Assembly (NCBI GenBank): GCA_014874185.1
Contig: JACWAF010000002.1
Location: 1 to 52,349, forward strand
Length of the DNA stretch: 52,349 nucleotides
Source: Nitrospirota bacterium
Lineage (GTDB): Bacteria; Nitrospirota; Thermodesulfovibrionia; Thermodesulfovibrionales; JdFR-88
Direction of reading: 5' to 3'
Every line of letters starts with the position of its first letter. Positions within the stretch are counted from its first letter, which is position 1. The notes below the pieces were generated by a model. The model was not told where the DNA came from. It worked only from the letters and a program-made list of their open reading frames with translations, and made no database searches. The translations under genes and the position numbers were made by a program. This document shows, piece after piece, positions 26,455 through 35,786 of this stretch.

Positions 26455-27489
26455 ATGAAGAAGTCGATGTTTCTGCTGTTGTTTTTAGGCTTGATAGGGT
26501 TCATCTATTCGTGCGGAGGGGGCGGGGGTGGCACCTCCCCCAGCGGCAATGTGTCTTTTTATGTTACGGACGCCATGTCCGATCAGTACCGGCAGGTGGC
26601 CGCGACCCTGAACAGCGTGTCGCTTGTAAACTCCGAAAGCGGTGAGCAGTGCGTCCTCCTGGATAACTCTACCTCGGTGGACATAGCAACCCTTGCCAAC
26701 GAGATACTGCTCCTGGGGGCGCCCCATTGTCCGGCGGGCAATTACGACCGCATACATGCGGAATTGAGCAATTCGGTCGTCATCACAAACTCTGCCGGGG
26801 TAACCCAGACCTGCACCTTTGTCTCTTACAACCAAAATTCCAATAATCCTCCAGACGTGCTCAACTGCAATGGCAACAATTGCACGCTGGATGTAAACGG
26901 GGCCGTAAACGTCTTCGCGAACCAGAACAACAAGCTGGGCCTGGATTTCGAACTTAAGAATTTCGTCGTAAACGATTTTCCTAACCCCGATTGCACCGTG
27001 ACCATGAAGGTCTCTCCTCTTAACGCCTCGGACATGATGGGCAAGATGGGGCAGGGCTACATGGAATCCGTGGAGGGCCGCATCTCCCTGCTGAATGCCA
27101 CGGATAAGACATTCACTCTTAGCGGAGAGGACCGGAGCTTCACGGTGGATTACAACGGGGTGAGCCAGCAAGGCATCGATAAACTGTTACCGTTTGCCCA
27201 AGACAACAATCTGGAGGTGCGGGTGCTTGCCAACAGCATAGACCTTGGCTCCGCCATAACCGCCACGGGCATCTACGTAATGGACGAAGGCATGGTATCC
27301 AACCTGGATGCCTCCGGTATGACATTTGTCCTTGGCAACGGCATAACGGTTGATTATTCCAGCGCCCTGGTTGAGGGCGAGACCGCGCTTGCCAACGGGG
27401 TGCAGGCCGAGGTGAGCCTTATGGGGACAAACGGCACCGCTTACATCGCCAACAAGGTGGAAGTGGACGAGCCGGAGGCGGAGGACTGA
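26455..27489 (+). CDS. DUF4382/DUF5666-type lipoprotein
   Basis: The 344-residue lipoprotein has lipobox IYSCGG followed by a glycine run. The DUF4382 domain starts at GNVSFYVTDAMSDQYRQVAATLNSVSL. The C-terminal repeats (VEGRISLLNATDKTFTLSG; GMVSNLDASGMTFVLGNG) have the character of DUF5666 OB-like modules. It is exported and lipid-anchored; the function is unknown. AAAGGAGGCAG precedes the ATG. A strong terminator follows. Confidence 0.85.
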   Translation: MKKSMFLLLFLGLIGFIYSCGGGGGGTSPSGNVSFYVTDAMSDQYRQVAATLNSVSLVNSESGEQCVLLDNSTSVDIATLANEILLLGAPHCPAGNYDRIHAELSNSVVITNSAGVTQTCTFVSYNQNSNNPPDVLNCNGNNCTLDVNGAVNVFANQNNKLGLDFELKNFVVNDFPNPDCTVTMKVSPLNASDMMGKMGQGYMESVEGRISLLNATDKTFTLSGEDRSFTVDYNGVSQQGIDKLLPFAQDNNLEVRVLANSIDLGSAITATGIYVMDEGMVSNLDASGMTFVLGNGITVDYSSALVEGETALANGVQAEVSLMGTNGTAYIANKVEVDEPEAED

Positions 27490-27512
27490 CGCCTGAATTC
27501 ACAGCCTGAAAA

Positions 27513-27552
27513 GAACAGGGGGCGGATGTTTTCATCCGCCCCCCTTGTTTTA
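27513..27552. terminator. Terminator after the DUF4382 gene
   Basis: GGGGGCGGATG and CATCCGCCCCC pair around TTTT and are followed by TTGTTTT; an A-rich flank on the other side lets it serve the convergent rhodanese gene too. Confidence 0.85.
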
Positions 27553-27623
27553 TGTCCAGGCGCTTCGAGGCGCTTTGCGCGAAAGGCCCGGACGCTTTTT
27601 CCCATTCCGGCCAACCCCGGTTG

Positions 27624-28556
27624 TTATTTCTTCTGCTCGCCTTTTTCCAGCTTCTTGATCGCCTTCATCTCGGGGACGAAGTTAAAGTAGCTCACGTCCG
27701 CTGCGGGCAGGTCCAGCCTGGTGCCCCAGACTATCCAGCTGGCGTCGTAGTCCCGGACTTTCGGGAACCCAAGCTCCTTCAGCACGAAATACGTATTGGC
27801 CGCCCTGGTGCCCGTCTGGCAATAGACGATGACCTCTTTTCTCTTGTCCAGTTTGCCATAGATCTTTGACAGCTCGGAGACCGGCTTCAGGATGGTCGAA
27901 CCGGGCTCGTAATTCCGTTCGAAGTTGATGTTTATGGCTCCGGGGATATGGCCCCCCCTCAACGACCTCACGTCCGTGCCCTTGTATTCGCCAGGGGTGC
28001 GGGCATCAAGGATGATCACATTCGGCCTGATCAGGCTGGCCCTCACATAACGGGTGGTGGCGTATTTGCGCGGATCGGGTTTGGCCCTGAAGACGGACGG
28101 GGGCAGTTTTGCAACAGAGGTCGAGAGGTCTCCCTTCCATGCCTCGATCCCGCCGTTTAGCACATGGAGGCGCTTCATCCCGAGATAGTCAAACATCCAG
28201 TATCCGAGATATGCCATTTCCTTGCCTTCGCCGTACAGCACCACGTCCTTGCCCAGATCCAGACCGCTTTCTCCAAGTATCCTGTTTAGCCGTGGAACGG
28301 GCAAAAGGATATCGTCCGGTTTGCTCTGCAGACCATCCACGGGGACGCTTATGGCGCCGGGGATGTGCCCCTCCAGATACGCCTCCTTGCTGCGCAGGTC
28401 AACAAGGACTGCATGGGCCCTGTTCTGCGCCAGCCAGGCGGCATCGACCAGGGGCCGCTTGCCGGAGGAGGCCTTCCCGGCGTAACTTGCGGACGAGAAC
28501 AGCAAAAGGATGCTGAAGCCTACGGCCAGAACCATCAAACTTTTCAAGCGTCTCAT
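27624..28556 (-). CDS. Exported two-domain rhodanese (sulfurtransferase)
   Basis: The 310-residue protein has a signal peptide (LMVLAVGFSILLLFSSASYAG) and two rhodanese domains. The second has the active-site loop IVYCQTGTRAANTYFVL with the persulfide-forming cysteine; in the first the loop is LYGEGKEMAY without cysteine, as in other tandem rhodaneses with an inactive first domain. It probably transfers sulfane sulfur in the periplasm. The ATG at 28556 is chosen because the signal peptide starts there; an in-frame start at 28601 would add 15 residues. Confidence 0.88.
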   Translation of the reverse strand: MRRLKSLMVLAVGFSILLLFSSASYAGKASSGKRPLVDAAWLAQNRAHAVLVDLRSKEAYLEGHIPGAISVPVDGLQSKPDDILLPVPRLNRILGESGLDLGKDVVLYGEGKEMAYLGYWMFDYLGMKRLHVLNGGIEAWKGDLSTSVAKLPPSVFRAKPDPRKYATTRYVRASLIRPNVIILDARTPGEYKGTDVRSLRGGHIPGAININFERNYEPGSTILKPVSELSKIYGKLDKRKEVIVYCQTGTRAANTYFVLKELGFPKVRDYDASWIVWGTRLDLPAADVSYFNFVPEMKAIKKLEKGEQKK

Positions 28557-28755
28557 TTTATTCTGCCTTTCTTTATATGAAGAGTTTTCCCAAACTGGCA
28601 ACCTCGCATGCGGCTGTTTATGGCGGCAGGCATCTAAAAGCCTTTAATAAACCAAAGAGCATAAGAGAAGAATACCTTTATTTAATAATACTCCGTTATT
28701 TAATTTTTTATGCTTATCCGGTTAGCTCACAAACTCAGTAAAGCCCCCAAATCAT

Positions 28756-28883
28756 GTCATTCCCGCAAGCCCCGTATCAGGTACGGGGCAGGCTCCGCGC
28801 GCCGGGAACCCAACCCACCCCCGTCCCCTCCCAGGAGGGGATTAAGGGGTGGGTAGATTCCGGACAAGCCGGAATGACAGGAA
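28756..28883. repeat. Intergenic palindromic repeat, CATTCC(C/G)GC type
   Basis: The ends GTCATTCCCGCAAG and AAGCCGGAATGAC form an outer inverted repeat around GC-rich inner hairpins (CCCGTATCAGGTACGGGGC; CCCTCCCAGGAGGGG). This belongs to the common class of extragenic palindromes and resembles the repeats at 38028 and 38940. Apart from this, the 498-nt gap between the rhodanese and PfkB genes holds only the PfkB promoter. Confidence 0.7.
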
Positions 28884-29007
28884 TCCGAGTAAACCGGATA
28901 AGCATAATTTTTTTTAGACTTCGACATCGTCTCTTGCCGGTAGTTTGGCGGCCCCCATTACCTGAAACCGATCCCCCGCTGCCTTGCGTGGAAACCCCTG
29001 TTTTTTG

Positions 29008-29016
29008 TGCTACAAT
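29008..29016 (+). promoter_or_regulatory. Extended -10 promoter for the PfkB gene
   Basis: TGCTACAAT carries a TGn extension and a 5/6 -10 hexamer; the ATG is 39 nt downstream behind GAGGTGATGA. Confidence 0.5.
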
Positions 29017-29054
29017 ATTCTGTATTTTCATCTGCTTATCTCATGAGGTGATGA

Positions 29055-29963
29055 ATGGGCATCCTTGTTGTTGGCTCGGTGGCGCTCGATACCGTAAAGA
29101 CGCCTTTCGGGGAGGTGGAAGAGGCCCTTGGCGGCTCGGCCACATACTTTTCCGTTGCGGCAAGCTATTTCACGGACGTGAGCATGGTAGCCGTAGTGGG
29201 GCAGGACTTCCCGGAAAAACACATAAATTTTCTTAAAACCCGGAAGATAGACCTTAACGGGCTTCAAAAGGCCCCCGGCAAGACCTTCCGCTGGGCAGGC
29301 TACTACGATTACGACCTGAACAGGGCCAATACTTTAAAGACAGAACTTAACGTCTTCGAGACCTTCAGCCCGGAGCTGCCAGGAGAATACAAGGATGCGG
29401 AATTCGTCTTTCTCGCCAATATAGACCCGGTCCTCCAGCGAGCGGTCCTGGACCAGATCAACAGGCCCAGGCTCATCGCCGCCGACACGATGAACTACTG
29501 GATAGAAAACAAAAAAGCGGAACTCATAGAGACCTTGAAGCGCGTGGACATCCTGACAATAAATGAAGCCGAGGTCAGGGAACTGGCCGGCGAACCCAAC
29601 CTGATAAAAGCGGCAAGGAGCATACTCTCCCTCGGCCCGAAGGTGCTTATAGTGAAACGGGGGGAGTACGGGGTTTTGATGTTCAACGGGGGAAGCGTAT
29701 TCTCCGCCCCGGCTTACCCGCTTGAGAGCGTCTTCGACCCCACCGGCGCGGGCGACACCTTCGCGGGGGGGTTCATGGGCTATGTGGCAAGCGTGCGGGA
29801 CTGGACGGATGGAGGGTTGCGCAAGGCGCTGGTTATGGGCAGCGTAATGGCCTCTTTTAACGTGGAGGATTTCAGCCTGGGGAGGATCAAAAGCCTGGAC
29901 TACAAGGAGATAGAGACGAGGTTCAGGGGGTTCAAAAGGCTTGCCCAGTTTGAAGACCTTTAA
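29055..29963 (+). CDS. PfkB-family carbohydrate/nucleoside kinase
   Basis: The 302-residue kinase has the N-terminal GG motif (EEALGGSATYFSVAAS) and the catalytic and anion-hole motif DPTGAGDTFAGGF with the base aspartate. PfkB enzymes phosphorylate sugars or nucleosides with ATP; the substrate cannot be read here. The C-terminal 32 nt overlap the end of the convergent coiled-coil protein gene. Confidence 0.88.
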   Translation: MGILVVGSVALDTVKTPFGEVEEALGGSATYFSVAASYFTDVSMVAVVGQDFPEKHINFLKTRKIDLNGLQKAPGKTFRWAGYYDYDLNRANTLKTELNVFETFSPELPGEYKDAEFVFLANIDPVLQRAVLDQINRPRLIAADTMNYWIENKKAELIETLKRVDILTINEAEVRELAGEPNLIKAARSILSLGPKVLIVKRGEYGVLMFNGGSVFSAPAYPLESVFDPTGAGDTFAGGFMGYVASVRDWTDGGLRKALVMGSVMASFNVEDFSLGRIKSLDYKEIETRFRGFKRLAQFEDL

Positions 29964-30627
29964 GCTCCTCTTCCAGGTCTTGCTTTCGGCGCAACAGATT
30001 TTCCTTTTTGGTCATTAACTGGTCAAATTCGGCCTTTTTGTCCTTCAGCTCCGTCTCAAGCTCGCCTTTATGTATGAAATTGGCCTGCACCATCTGCTGC
30101 TCTTCGGGGGTAAGGTACTGCAGATATGTCTGGTTGGCCTCCAGCTGGCTCTTCCCGGCGGCCATGGCGGCATCGATGCCCTTTTTGAAGAGCACCTGTA
30201 TGCGCAGGTTTACCTGGTAAAGTTCGTCCTGAAGCGCCTTGTACTTGTCTTCGGCCTTCCGGATGCCGGCCAATTCCTGGTCGATCTCGGCAAGCCGCGC
30301 TTTTATCTGCCCGGCACGGGGTGAGACGGCTGGCGGTGCGGGCGACTGAGGGCTTGCAGGCGGCGCTTTGGGCCGGAAAGGGGCCGGGACATGCTCTTCC
30401 TTCAATTTCTCCTCCGCCCCCGGCGTATACTCCTCTATGCGGACAATCTCGCTCTCCGGGATGCCTATCGTGCCCCCGCCCGCATTGAACTTTATCTCCC
30501 CGTCCTCTTTCCTGTAAGAGACAATGCCGCTTATGGTGGAGCCGTTTTTAAGATACAACCGGTAGGCAGCCTGGGAGAGGGACGCGAAAAACAGAACAAA
30601 AAGACCTGCCGCCAGGAGCTTCTTCAT
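29932..30627 (-). CDS. Exported coiled-coil protein of unknown function
   Basis: The 231-residue protein has a signal peptide (KLLAAGLFVLFFASLSQAA), a short beta domain (YRLYLKNGSTISGIVSYRKEDGEIKFNAGGGTIGIPESEIVRIEEY, a pattern common in secreted SH3-like modules), a proline-rich linker and a long C-terminal coiled coil (from about 105). The start codon overlaps the uvrC stop by four bases, so it is translated together with uvrC. No named family is recognised. Confidence 0.7.
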   Translation of the reverse strand: MKKLLAAGLFVLFFASLSQAAYRLYLKNGSTISGIVSYRKEDGEIKFNAGGGTIGIPESEIVRIEEYTPGAEEKLKEEHVPAPFRPKAPPASPQSPAPPAVSPRAGQIKARLAEIDQELAGIRKAEDKYKALQDELYQVNLRIQVLFKKGIDAAMAAGKSQLEANQTYLQYLTPEEQQMVQANFIHKGELETELKDKKAEFDQLMTKKENLLRRKQDLEEELKGLQTGQAF

Positions 30628-32423
30628 GCCTCCATTCTAGCAGAATTCTCTTTTTTTAAGAACTCCTTTATGGCATGGGCAAGCCCCCGGTCTATGCCCT
30701 TCACCTGGACCAGTTCCTCTTCGCTCGCCGCGCGCAGGGCCTCAATGCTTCCAAAATGCCTCAAAAGCTCCAGCCTTTTCTTGTTCCCTATGCCCTTTAT
30801 CTGCAAAAGCGGGCTTTCCAGCAGCCCCTTCCCCCGTAATTTCTTGTGGAAAGTTATGGCGAACCTGTGCACCTCGTCCCGTATCCTCTTTAGAAGAAGG
30901 GAAGAGGGCCTTCCGTCCTCCAGGTCCACCGGAATGGGGTAATCGGGAATGAACACCCTGTCCGGGTCTTTGGCAAGGGCGATTATTTCAGGCGGGTCTT
31001 CGATATTTTCCAGCGCGGCCCGGGCGGCCTCAAGCTGCCCTCTGCCCCCGTCTATCACGATAAGCTCCGGCCTCTCTTCCGCCAGGTCAGTGAGCACCCG
31101 GCGGACGGTCTCCGCCATCATGGCGTAGTCGTCGGATTTGTCCTCTGTCTCCCTGATCTTCACGTGCCGGTAGAACTCTTTCCTGAACCCTCCCTCCGCC
31201 CAGCAGACAAACGCGCCCACCGGATAGGCCCCCTGTATGGTGGAGACATCGAAGGCCCCTATGGACTCAGGCACCCGTTTAAGCGACAGCCTTTCTTTGA
31301 TCTCCTCCAGGGTCTTGTGCTCCGGCCCCGACCGCCGCACCCTCAAAAGTTCCGCGGCGTTCTTTTCGGCCATCTCCAGAAGTTCCCGCTTCTTCCCCCG
31401 TTGGGGATAGATGAAACGGGTCTTCTTCCGCTTCCGGCCGGAGAGCCATTCCGAAAGCTCGTCCTCATCCAGCGGGTGGGTGCGCAGGAGTATCTCATCC
31501 GGCGGGATCAGCTCTTTAGAGTAGAATATCTCTAGAAAACCGCGCGTAAGCTCTTCCGGTGCTATCCCCTCCATCTTTTTGAGATAAAAATCCTTGTTGC
31601 CTATCATAAGCCCCTTGCGGATGAAGAACACCTGAAACGCACAGGTGCCATCCTGGCAGATACAGCCGATTATATCCATGTCGCCAAGCTCCGGCGAGAT
31701 GACCTTTTGCTTGTCCCACGCCCTGCGTACCGCGTCCAGCTTGTCACGCACCACTGCGGCCTGCTCATAGAGCATGGCTTCCGAGAGTTTTTGCATCCGG
31801 GTCTCAAGCTCTCTTACAAGCCCCGTCTTCTGCCCCTCCAGGAAGAGCCGCACCTCGCTTACGTTTTTCATGTACTCTTCTTTCGATATGCGGCCGTCGC
31901 AGGGGGCCGGGCAGCGGCCCATCTCGCTCTCGATGCAGGGGCGCATGGGCCTGTCCAGCCGATAGCGGCACGGCCTTATATTGAAATGCCTTCGGATGAA
32001 GGCCAGCATCTCCCACATCGCCCCTGCGGGCACGAAGGGGCCGAAATAGAGTGAGCCGTCGTGCACAATGCGGCGCACCACCTCCAGCCGGGGCCATTCC
32101 TCACCCACGGTGAGCTTTATATAAGGGTAGTTTTTGTCGTCCCGCAGGATCACGTTGAAGCGGGGCTTGTGCTGTTTGATCAGGTTCGCCTCAAGGGCAA
32201 GGGCCTCAAGCTCGCTGTCCGTGATCAGCCAGGAGAAGTCCGCCACCTGCCGCACCATCGCCTGCTTCCTCTCGTCAAGGTCCGCGCTCTTCCGGAAATA
32301 GCTCCTCAAACGCTGGCGCAGGCTCTTGGCCTTCCCAACGTAAAGGATCTTCTCTTTCCGGTCCTTGAACAGGTAGACGCCGGGGGCGGCCGGCACGGTA
32401 GAGAGTTTTTCATCAAGGGTCAT
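30624..32423 (-). CDS. uvrC: Excinuclease ABC subunit C
   Basis: The 599-residue UvrC makes both incisions in nucleotide excision repair with UvrAB. The GIY-YIG nuclease is at the start (GVYLFKDRKEKILYVGKAKSLRQR), the Cys-containing region (CRYRLDRPMRPCIESEMGRCPAPC) and UvrB-binding segment follow, then the RNase H-like 5' nuclease (IGAFDVSTIQG, VIDGGRGQLEAA). Tandem helix-hairpin-helix motifs close the protein (IKGIGNKKRLELLRHFGS, VKGIDRGLAHAI). Complete and of normal length. Confidence 0.96.
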   Translation of the reverse strand: MTLDEKLSTVPAAPGVYLFKDRKEKILYVGKAKSLRQRLRSYFRKSADLDERKQAMVRQVADFSWLITDSELEALALEANLIKQHKPRFNVILRDDKNYPYIKLTVGEEWPRLEVVRRIVHDGSLYFGPFVPAGAMWEMLAFIRRHFNIRPCRYRLDRPMRPCIESEMGRCPAPCDGRISKEEYMKNVSEVRLFLEGQKTGLVRELETRMQKLSEAMLYEQAAVVRDKLDAVRRAWDKQKVISPELGDMDIIGCICQDGTCAFQVFFIRKGLMIGNKDFYLKKMEGIAPEELTRGFLEIFYSKELIPPDEILLRTHPLDEDELSEWLSGRKRKKTRFIYPQRGKKRELLEMAEKNAAELLRVRRSGPEHKTLEEIKERLSLKRVPESIGAFDVSTIQGAYPVGAFVCWAEGGFRKEFYRHVKIRETEDKSDDYAMMAETVRRVLTDLAEERPELIVIDGGRGQLEAARAALENIEDPPEIIALAKDPDRVFIPDYPIPVDLEDGRPSSLLLKRIRDEVHRFAITFHKKLRGKGLLESPLLQIKGIGNKKRLELLRHFGSIEALRAASEEELVQVKGIDRGLAHAIKEFLKKENSARMEA

Positions 32424-32489
32424 GTTTAATTATAAAACAGAAGCAAAGATGTTCTTTCTCTTGATAACTTGATAAAATCGAAGCTGGTT

Positions 32490-33326
32490 ATGGACGCGCT
32501 TGTATTTACAGTGCTCATATGGCTGGGCTCTATCATAGCCGGGTTTTTCGGTGCGCTGACCGGCCTTGGCGGAGGCGTTGTGATCGTACCGCTCCTGGCC
32601 CTCGGGTTCGGGGTGGACATCCGCTATGCCATCGGGGCGTCCCTGATCTCGGTGATCGCCACTTCATCCGGTGCGGCCTCCGCCTATGTGAAGGAAGGCT
32701 ACAGCAACATACGCATCGGCATGTTCCTGGAGATAGCCACCACCCTTGGCGCGCTCGCGGGGGCATTCCTGGCCCAAAGGCTGCCAACCTCCACGATAGC
32801 TGTCATCTTCGGGATAATCCTGGTCTACTCTTCATTCATATCCGTCCGGCCTCCCCGCCCGAAGCCTTCGGCCAACATCCCAAACAAGCTGGCCACACGT
32901 CTCCGGATGAACTCCAGCTATCCCACTCCAACAGGCAGGAAGCCCTATTACGTGCATTCCGTTCCGGCTGGATTTGGCCTGATGTTCGGGGCCGGCACGA
33001 TCTCCGGTTTGCTGGGAATAGGGGCGGGGGTGGTGAAGGTGCTGGCGATGGACCAGGCGATGCGCATCCCCTTTAAAGTATCCACGACGACAAGCAATTT
33101 CATGATAGGGGTGACGGCCGCGGCAAGCGCGGGGGTCTACCTGAACCGGGGCTACATAGACCCGGGGCTCGCGATGCCGGTAACCCTTGGCGTCCTTTTG
33201 GGCTCCCTGCTGGGTGCGTTCGTGCTGGTCAGGGCCAAAACGCGCCTCCTCCGGATGGTCTTCAGCCTGATAATCCTTCTTCTGGCCGTGGAAATGATTT
33301 ACAGCGGCTTGACGGGGAAGCTGTAA
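32490..33326 (+). CDS. TSUP-family membrane transporter (TauE/SafE)
   Basis: The protein has 278 residues and about eight transmembrane helices with the duplicated family motif (GSIIAGFFGALTGLGGGVVIVPLLALGFG; GTISGLLGIGAGVVKVLAMDQAM). TSUP proteins export or import small anions and sulfur compounds such as sulfite or sulfoacetate. The ATG at 32490 is preferred; a TTG at 32469 would add seven residues and neither has a clear ribosome-binding site. The stop overlaps the start of the DUF1634 gene, a usual pairing. Confidence 0.88.
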   Translation: MDALVFTVLIWLGSIIAGFFGALTGLGGGVVIVPLLALGFGVDIRYAIGASLISVIATSSGAASAYVKEGYSNIRIGMFLEIATTLGALAGAFLAQRLPTSTIAVIFGIILVYSSFISVRPPRPKPSANIPNKLATRLRMNSSYPTPTGRKPYYVHSVPAGFGLMFGAGTISGLLGIGAGVVKVLAMDQAMRIPFKVSTTTSNFMIGVTAAASAGVYLNRGYIDPGLAMPVTLGVLLGSLLGAFVLVRAKTRLLRMVFSLIILLLAVEMIYSGLTGKL

Positions 33327-33715
33327 TGCCAAAACAGAATTCCAGATGGACGGACAGGCAGATAGAGCTTATTATCGGCAAGCTCCTGCGGATCGGGGTG
33401 ATACTGGCGGCTTTTGTGGTGTTCGCTGGCGGGATCTATTATCTGGCGTATTATGGGGCCTCTTCTCCGGACTACAGGGTCTTCCGGGGGGAGCCCACGG
33501 ACCTGCGGCACGTGCGCGGAATCGTTCAGGATGCCTTCGCCTTGCACAGCCGGGGGCTTATCCAGCTGGGCCTTCTGCTTCTGATAGCCACTCCCGTGGC
33601 GCGGGTGGCCTTCTCAATCCTTGCCTTTGCCGTCCAGCGTGACCGGGTATACGTAGTGGTGACGATAATCGTCCTCTCAGTGCTCATGTTCAGCCTTGCA
33701 GGCGGGCATATTTAG
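33326..33715 (+). CDS. DUF1634 membrane protein
   Basis: The 129-residue protein has three transmembrane helices (IGVILAAFVVFAGGIYYL; LIQLGLLLLIATPVARVAFSILAF; VYVVVTIIVLSVLMFSLAGG). It is recognised as DUF1634 by sequence and by its position directly after a TSUP transporter, with which it overlaps (TAATG). It is probably an accessory subunit of that transporter. Confidence 0.85.
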   Translation: MPKQNSRWTDRQIELIIGKLLRIGVILAAFVVFAGGIYYLAYYGASSPDYRVFRGEPTDLRHVRGIVQDAFALHSRGLIQLGLLLLIATPVARVAFSILAFAVQRDRVYVVVTIIVLSVLMFSLAGGHI

Positions 33716-34150
33716 ATTAGCCCTCCGGGCCCGACTCCCTCAGAATTTGAATGGTTTTTGCTGCCGTTTTTCCCCGGTTCCGTTTCAGGGCTCAGACATT
33801 CGTCGCAGGGAAATAAGACTATCTATCCGCTCTGTATCCTCTTTTATTTCTGTACTTGATCAGTCTGGTAACATCCTGCCTTTATCCCTTTTCCCGCTCA
33901 ATCAAGAACTCTCCTCAGGAGTCTGCGCTGAAAACGGAACCGGGGCTTTCTGTAAAAAAAAAAGAATGGGGCTGAGCAGGAGAGAATCTTTTTAATGAAT
34001 TTTTGGGGGCATGGGGGCGCTAGCCCCTATACAAATAGGGGCGGCGGGCGGGATTAGATTAAATTCTTCCAGTTCCCCACCCCTCATTTCCGTTCCGGGG
34101 ATAGATCGTTCTTTGCTATACTGATAAAAATATTTAATCCGGAGGCCTTC
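33716..34150. other. Intergenic region with REP-like hairpin and promoter
   Basis: This 435-nt stretch has no convincing gene. At about 34004-34045 it holds a hairpin-forming element (GGGGGCGCTAGCCCCTAT) like that at 49305-49335. At 34115-34123 TGCTATACT forms an extended -10 promoter for the flavin reductase gene. Confidence 0.6.
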
Positions 34151-34720
34151 ATGAAAAAATCATTGGGCGCAAAAACGCTTGTCTACCCCACCCCCGTCTG
34201 GGTCATAGGCACATATGACAAGGATGGAAAACCAAACGCCATGACCATAGCCTGGGGAGGCATCTGCTGCTCCCAGCCCCCCTGCGTTTCCGTGTCCCTG
34301 CGGAAAGCCACATACAGCTACGGCAGCATAATGGAGCGGAAGGCCTTCACACTGAACGTGCCTTCAGAGGCGCAGGCCCGCTACGCGGATTATTTCGGGA
34401 TGGTCTCGGGCAGGAACGCGGACAAGTTCGCGGCCACGGGCCTTACACCGGTAAAGGGCGGCCACGTCGATGCGCCATATATAAAGGAATTCCCCCTGGT
34501 CCTGGAATGCAGGGTTATCCAGACGCACGAGATCGGCCTGCACACCCAGTTCATTGGCGAAATAATGGACGTGAAGGCCGATGAATCCGTGCTCAATGAA
34601 AAGGGCGTCCCGGATATTGAGAAGATAAGGCCCATCATCTTCAGCCCCGAACGGCGCGCCTATCACAGGGTGGGCGGATACCTTGGCGAGGCCTTCTCGA
34701 TAGGGAAGGAGATCAAATAA
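34151..34720 (+). CDS. Flavin reductase family protein (FMN-binding split barrel)
   Basis: The 189-residue protein has the flavin-reductase-like split-barrel signature: [60 protein letters not shown]. These proteins bind FMN and reduce it or use it as electron carrier. CCGGAGG precedes the ATG. It stands alone behind an extended -10 promoter; a two-hairpin repeat follows it. Confidence 0.88.
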   Translation: MKKSLGAKTLVYPTPVWVIGTYDKDGKPNAMTIAWGGICCSQPPCVSVSLRKATYSYGSIMERKAFTLNVPSEAQARYADYFGMVSGRNADKFAATGLTPVKGGHVDAPYIKEFPLVLECRVIQTHEIGLHTQFIGEIMDVKADESVLNEKGVPDIEKIRPIIFSPERRAYHRVGGYLGEAFSIGKEIK

Positions 34721-34743
34721 CCAAAAATGAAAAAGGCAAAGAA

Positions 34744-34890
34744 CTACTTTTCTTTTTTATAAAAAAGAAAAGTAGCAAAAGAAAAAATTTTTGCTTTTTG
34801 CCGCTCCCCGAAGGGAGCGGCAAAATCTGAAAGTTCTCTTTGCTGTCCCACGATCCGTGGGCTTTCTCTTATAAGAGAAAGAAGAATCCT
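34744..34890. repeat. Two-hairpin intergenic repeat, copy 2 (inverted)
   Basis: A 32-bp perfect palindrome (arms CTACTTTTCTTTTTTA and complement, 34744-34775), an extra GC hairpin GCCGCTCCCCGAAGGGAGCGGC, the word CTCTTTGCTGT, the hairpin CCCACGATCCGTGGG and an 18-bp palindrome (TTTCTCTTA/TAAGAGAAA, 34863-34880). Read on the minus strand it has the same order as copy 1 at 22281-22380. Confidence 0.85.
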
Positions 34891-34893
34891 TCA

Positions 34894-35400
34894 TTAATCG
34901 TCGTCATCTCGGCCGTGCCTGCCCCAGCCACGCCCATGGTCTTCATCACGCCCGCGGTCACGCCTGTCCTCGCGCCTGTCCCAGTATCTCTCCCTTTCCC
35001 ATCTGCTCCAGTTCCTGCGCAACTGGCCGTAGGGTATCCGCTCGCGTCCGCGAGGCATCCTGCGGTAATCCGGCGGCAAGGTTATAAGGACACGCGGCAC
35101 CCTCGGCCTGGAAAGATAAATCCACGGCCCGTTATAGGCCCGCGCCCTGTACCAGCGCCCTTCATGCGGCCTGTACCAGTAGCCGTGGTAGAACAGGACG
35201 TTCACGTTCACATCGGGCGGGTAATAAACGTATGTTCCGGGTATCACGACCATCAGCGGGGGCGCTGGGATGACTACCGCGGGCAGGGGCGCATTAATCC
35301 CGATATTGATATTCAAACCCGCCATGCTCCGGCCCGGCAATCCCGCCAGCATCAGGAGCGCACCCCCAACTGCCAACAAACCTGTTTTCCTCATTTTCAT
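34894..35400 (-). CDS. Secreted Arg/Asp-rich protein (YXWGXW-like)
   Basis: The 168-residue protein has a signal peptide (GLLAVGGALLMLAGLPGRSMAG), a hydrophobic beta-rich middle, the aromatic segment VLFYHGYWYRPHEGRWYRARAYNGPW typical of small exported YXWGXW-type proteins, and a charged tail of Arg, Asp, Gly and His. The charged tail may bind metal or nucleic acid; this is inference. It has its own upstream region and no operon partner. Confidence 0.7.
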   Translation of the reverse strand: MKMRKTGLLAVGGALLMLAGLPGRSMAGLNINIGINAPLPAVVIPAPPLMVVIPGTYVYYPPDVNVNVLFYHGYWYRPHEGRWYRARAYNGPWIYLSRPRVPRVLITLPPDYRRMPRGRERIPYGQLRRNWSRWERERYWDRREDRRDRGRDEDHGRGWGRHGRDDDD

Positions 35401-35786
35401 GATACGCTCTCCTTTTCTGAAAAGCTGAACTTATCCATAGCTCGAAGCTATTATAGTACAAACCTTGTCACTGAATTATGAAGAAAAACGCCCTTAAAAA
35501 ACGTGACTGGAATCACATAATTTACTACAGTCTCGTAAATAATGGGATGCACTTAATTATTAGAAAATCCCTCCTGACCCTCCTTTGTCAAAGGGAGGGA
35601 TTACCCCTCTTTGGAAAAGAGGGGCGAGGGGGGATTTTCCGGTCAAAATGTCTATTCAGTTATGAGACCCTTAATAAAAGGGAATGGGGTTTCAATAGAA
35701 CAAAACCCGTTGGCGAGCGGCTTTCCACGATCGGATAACGGTTTGGCCGGATTTTTCAGGGCCTCACGGGCCCTCTAGGTGGTCCC
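35401..35786. other. Intergenic region dominated by a palindromic repeat
   Basis: Between 35562 and 35640 the sequence AAAATCCCTCCT, an inner hairpin TTTGTCAAAGGGAGGG and CCCTCTTTGGAAAAGAGGGG, then GGGGGATTTTCC form a composite inverted repeat of the kind scattered between genes. No supportable gene is seen. Confidence 0.6.

Noticed and set aside
35478-35738. 86-codon plus-strand frame
   Set aside because: Much of it is translation of an intergenic palindromic repeat; no ribosome-binding site or family.
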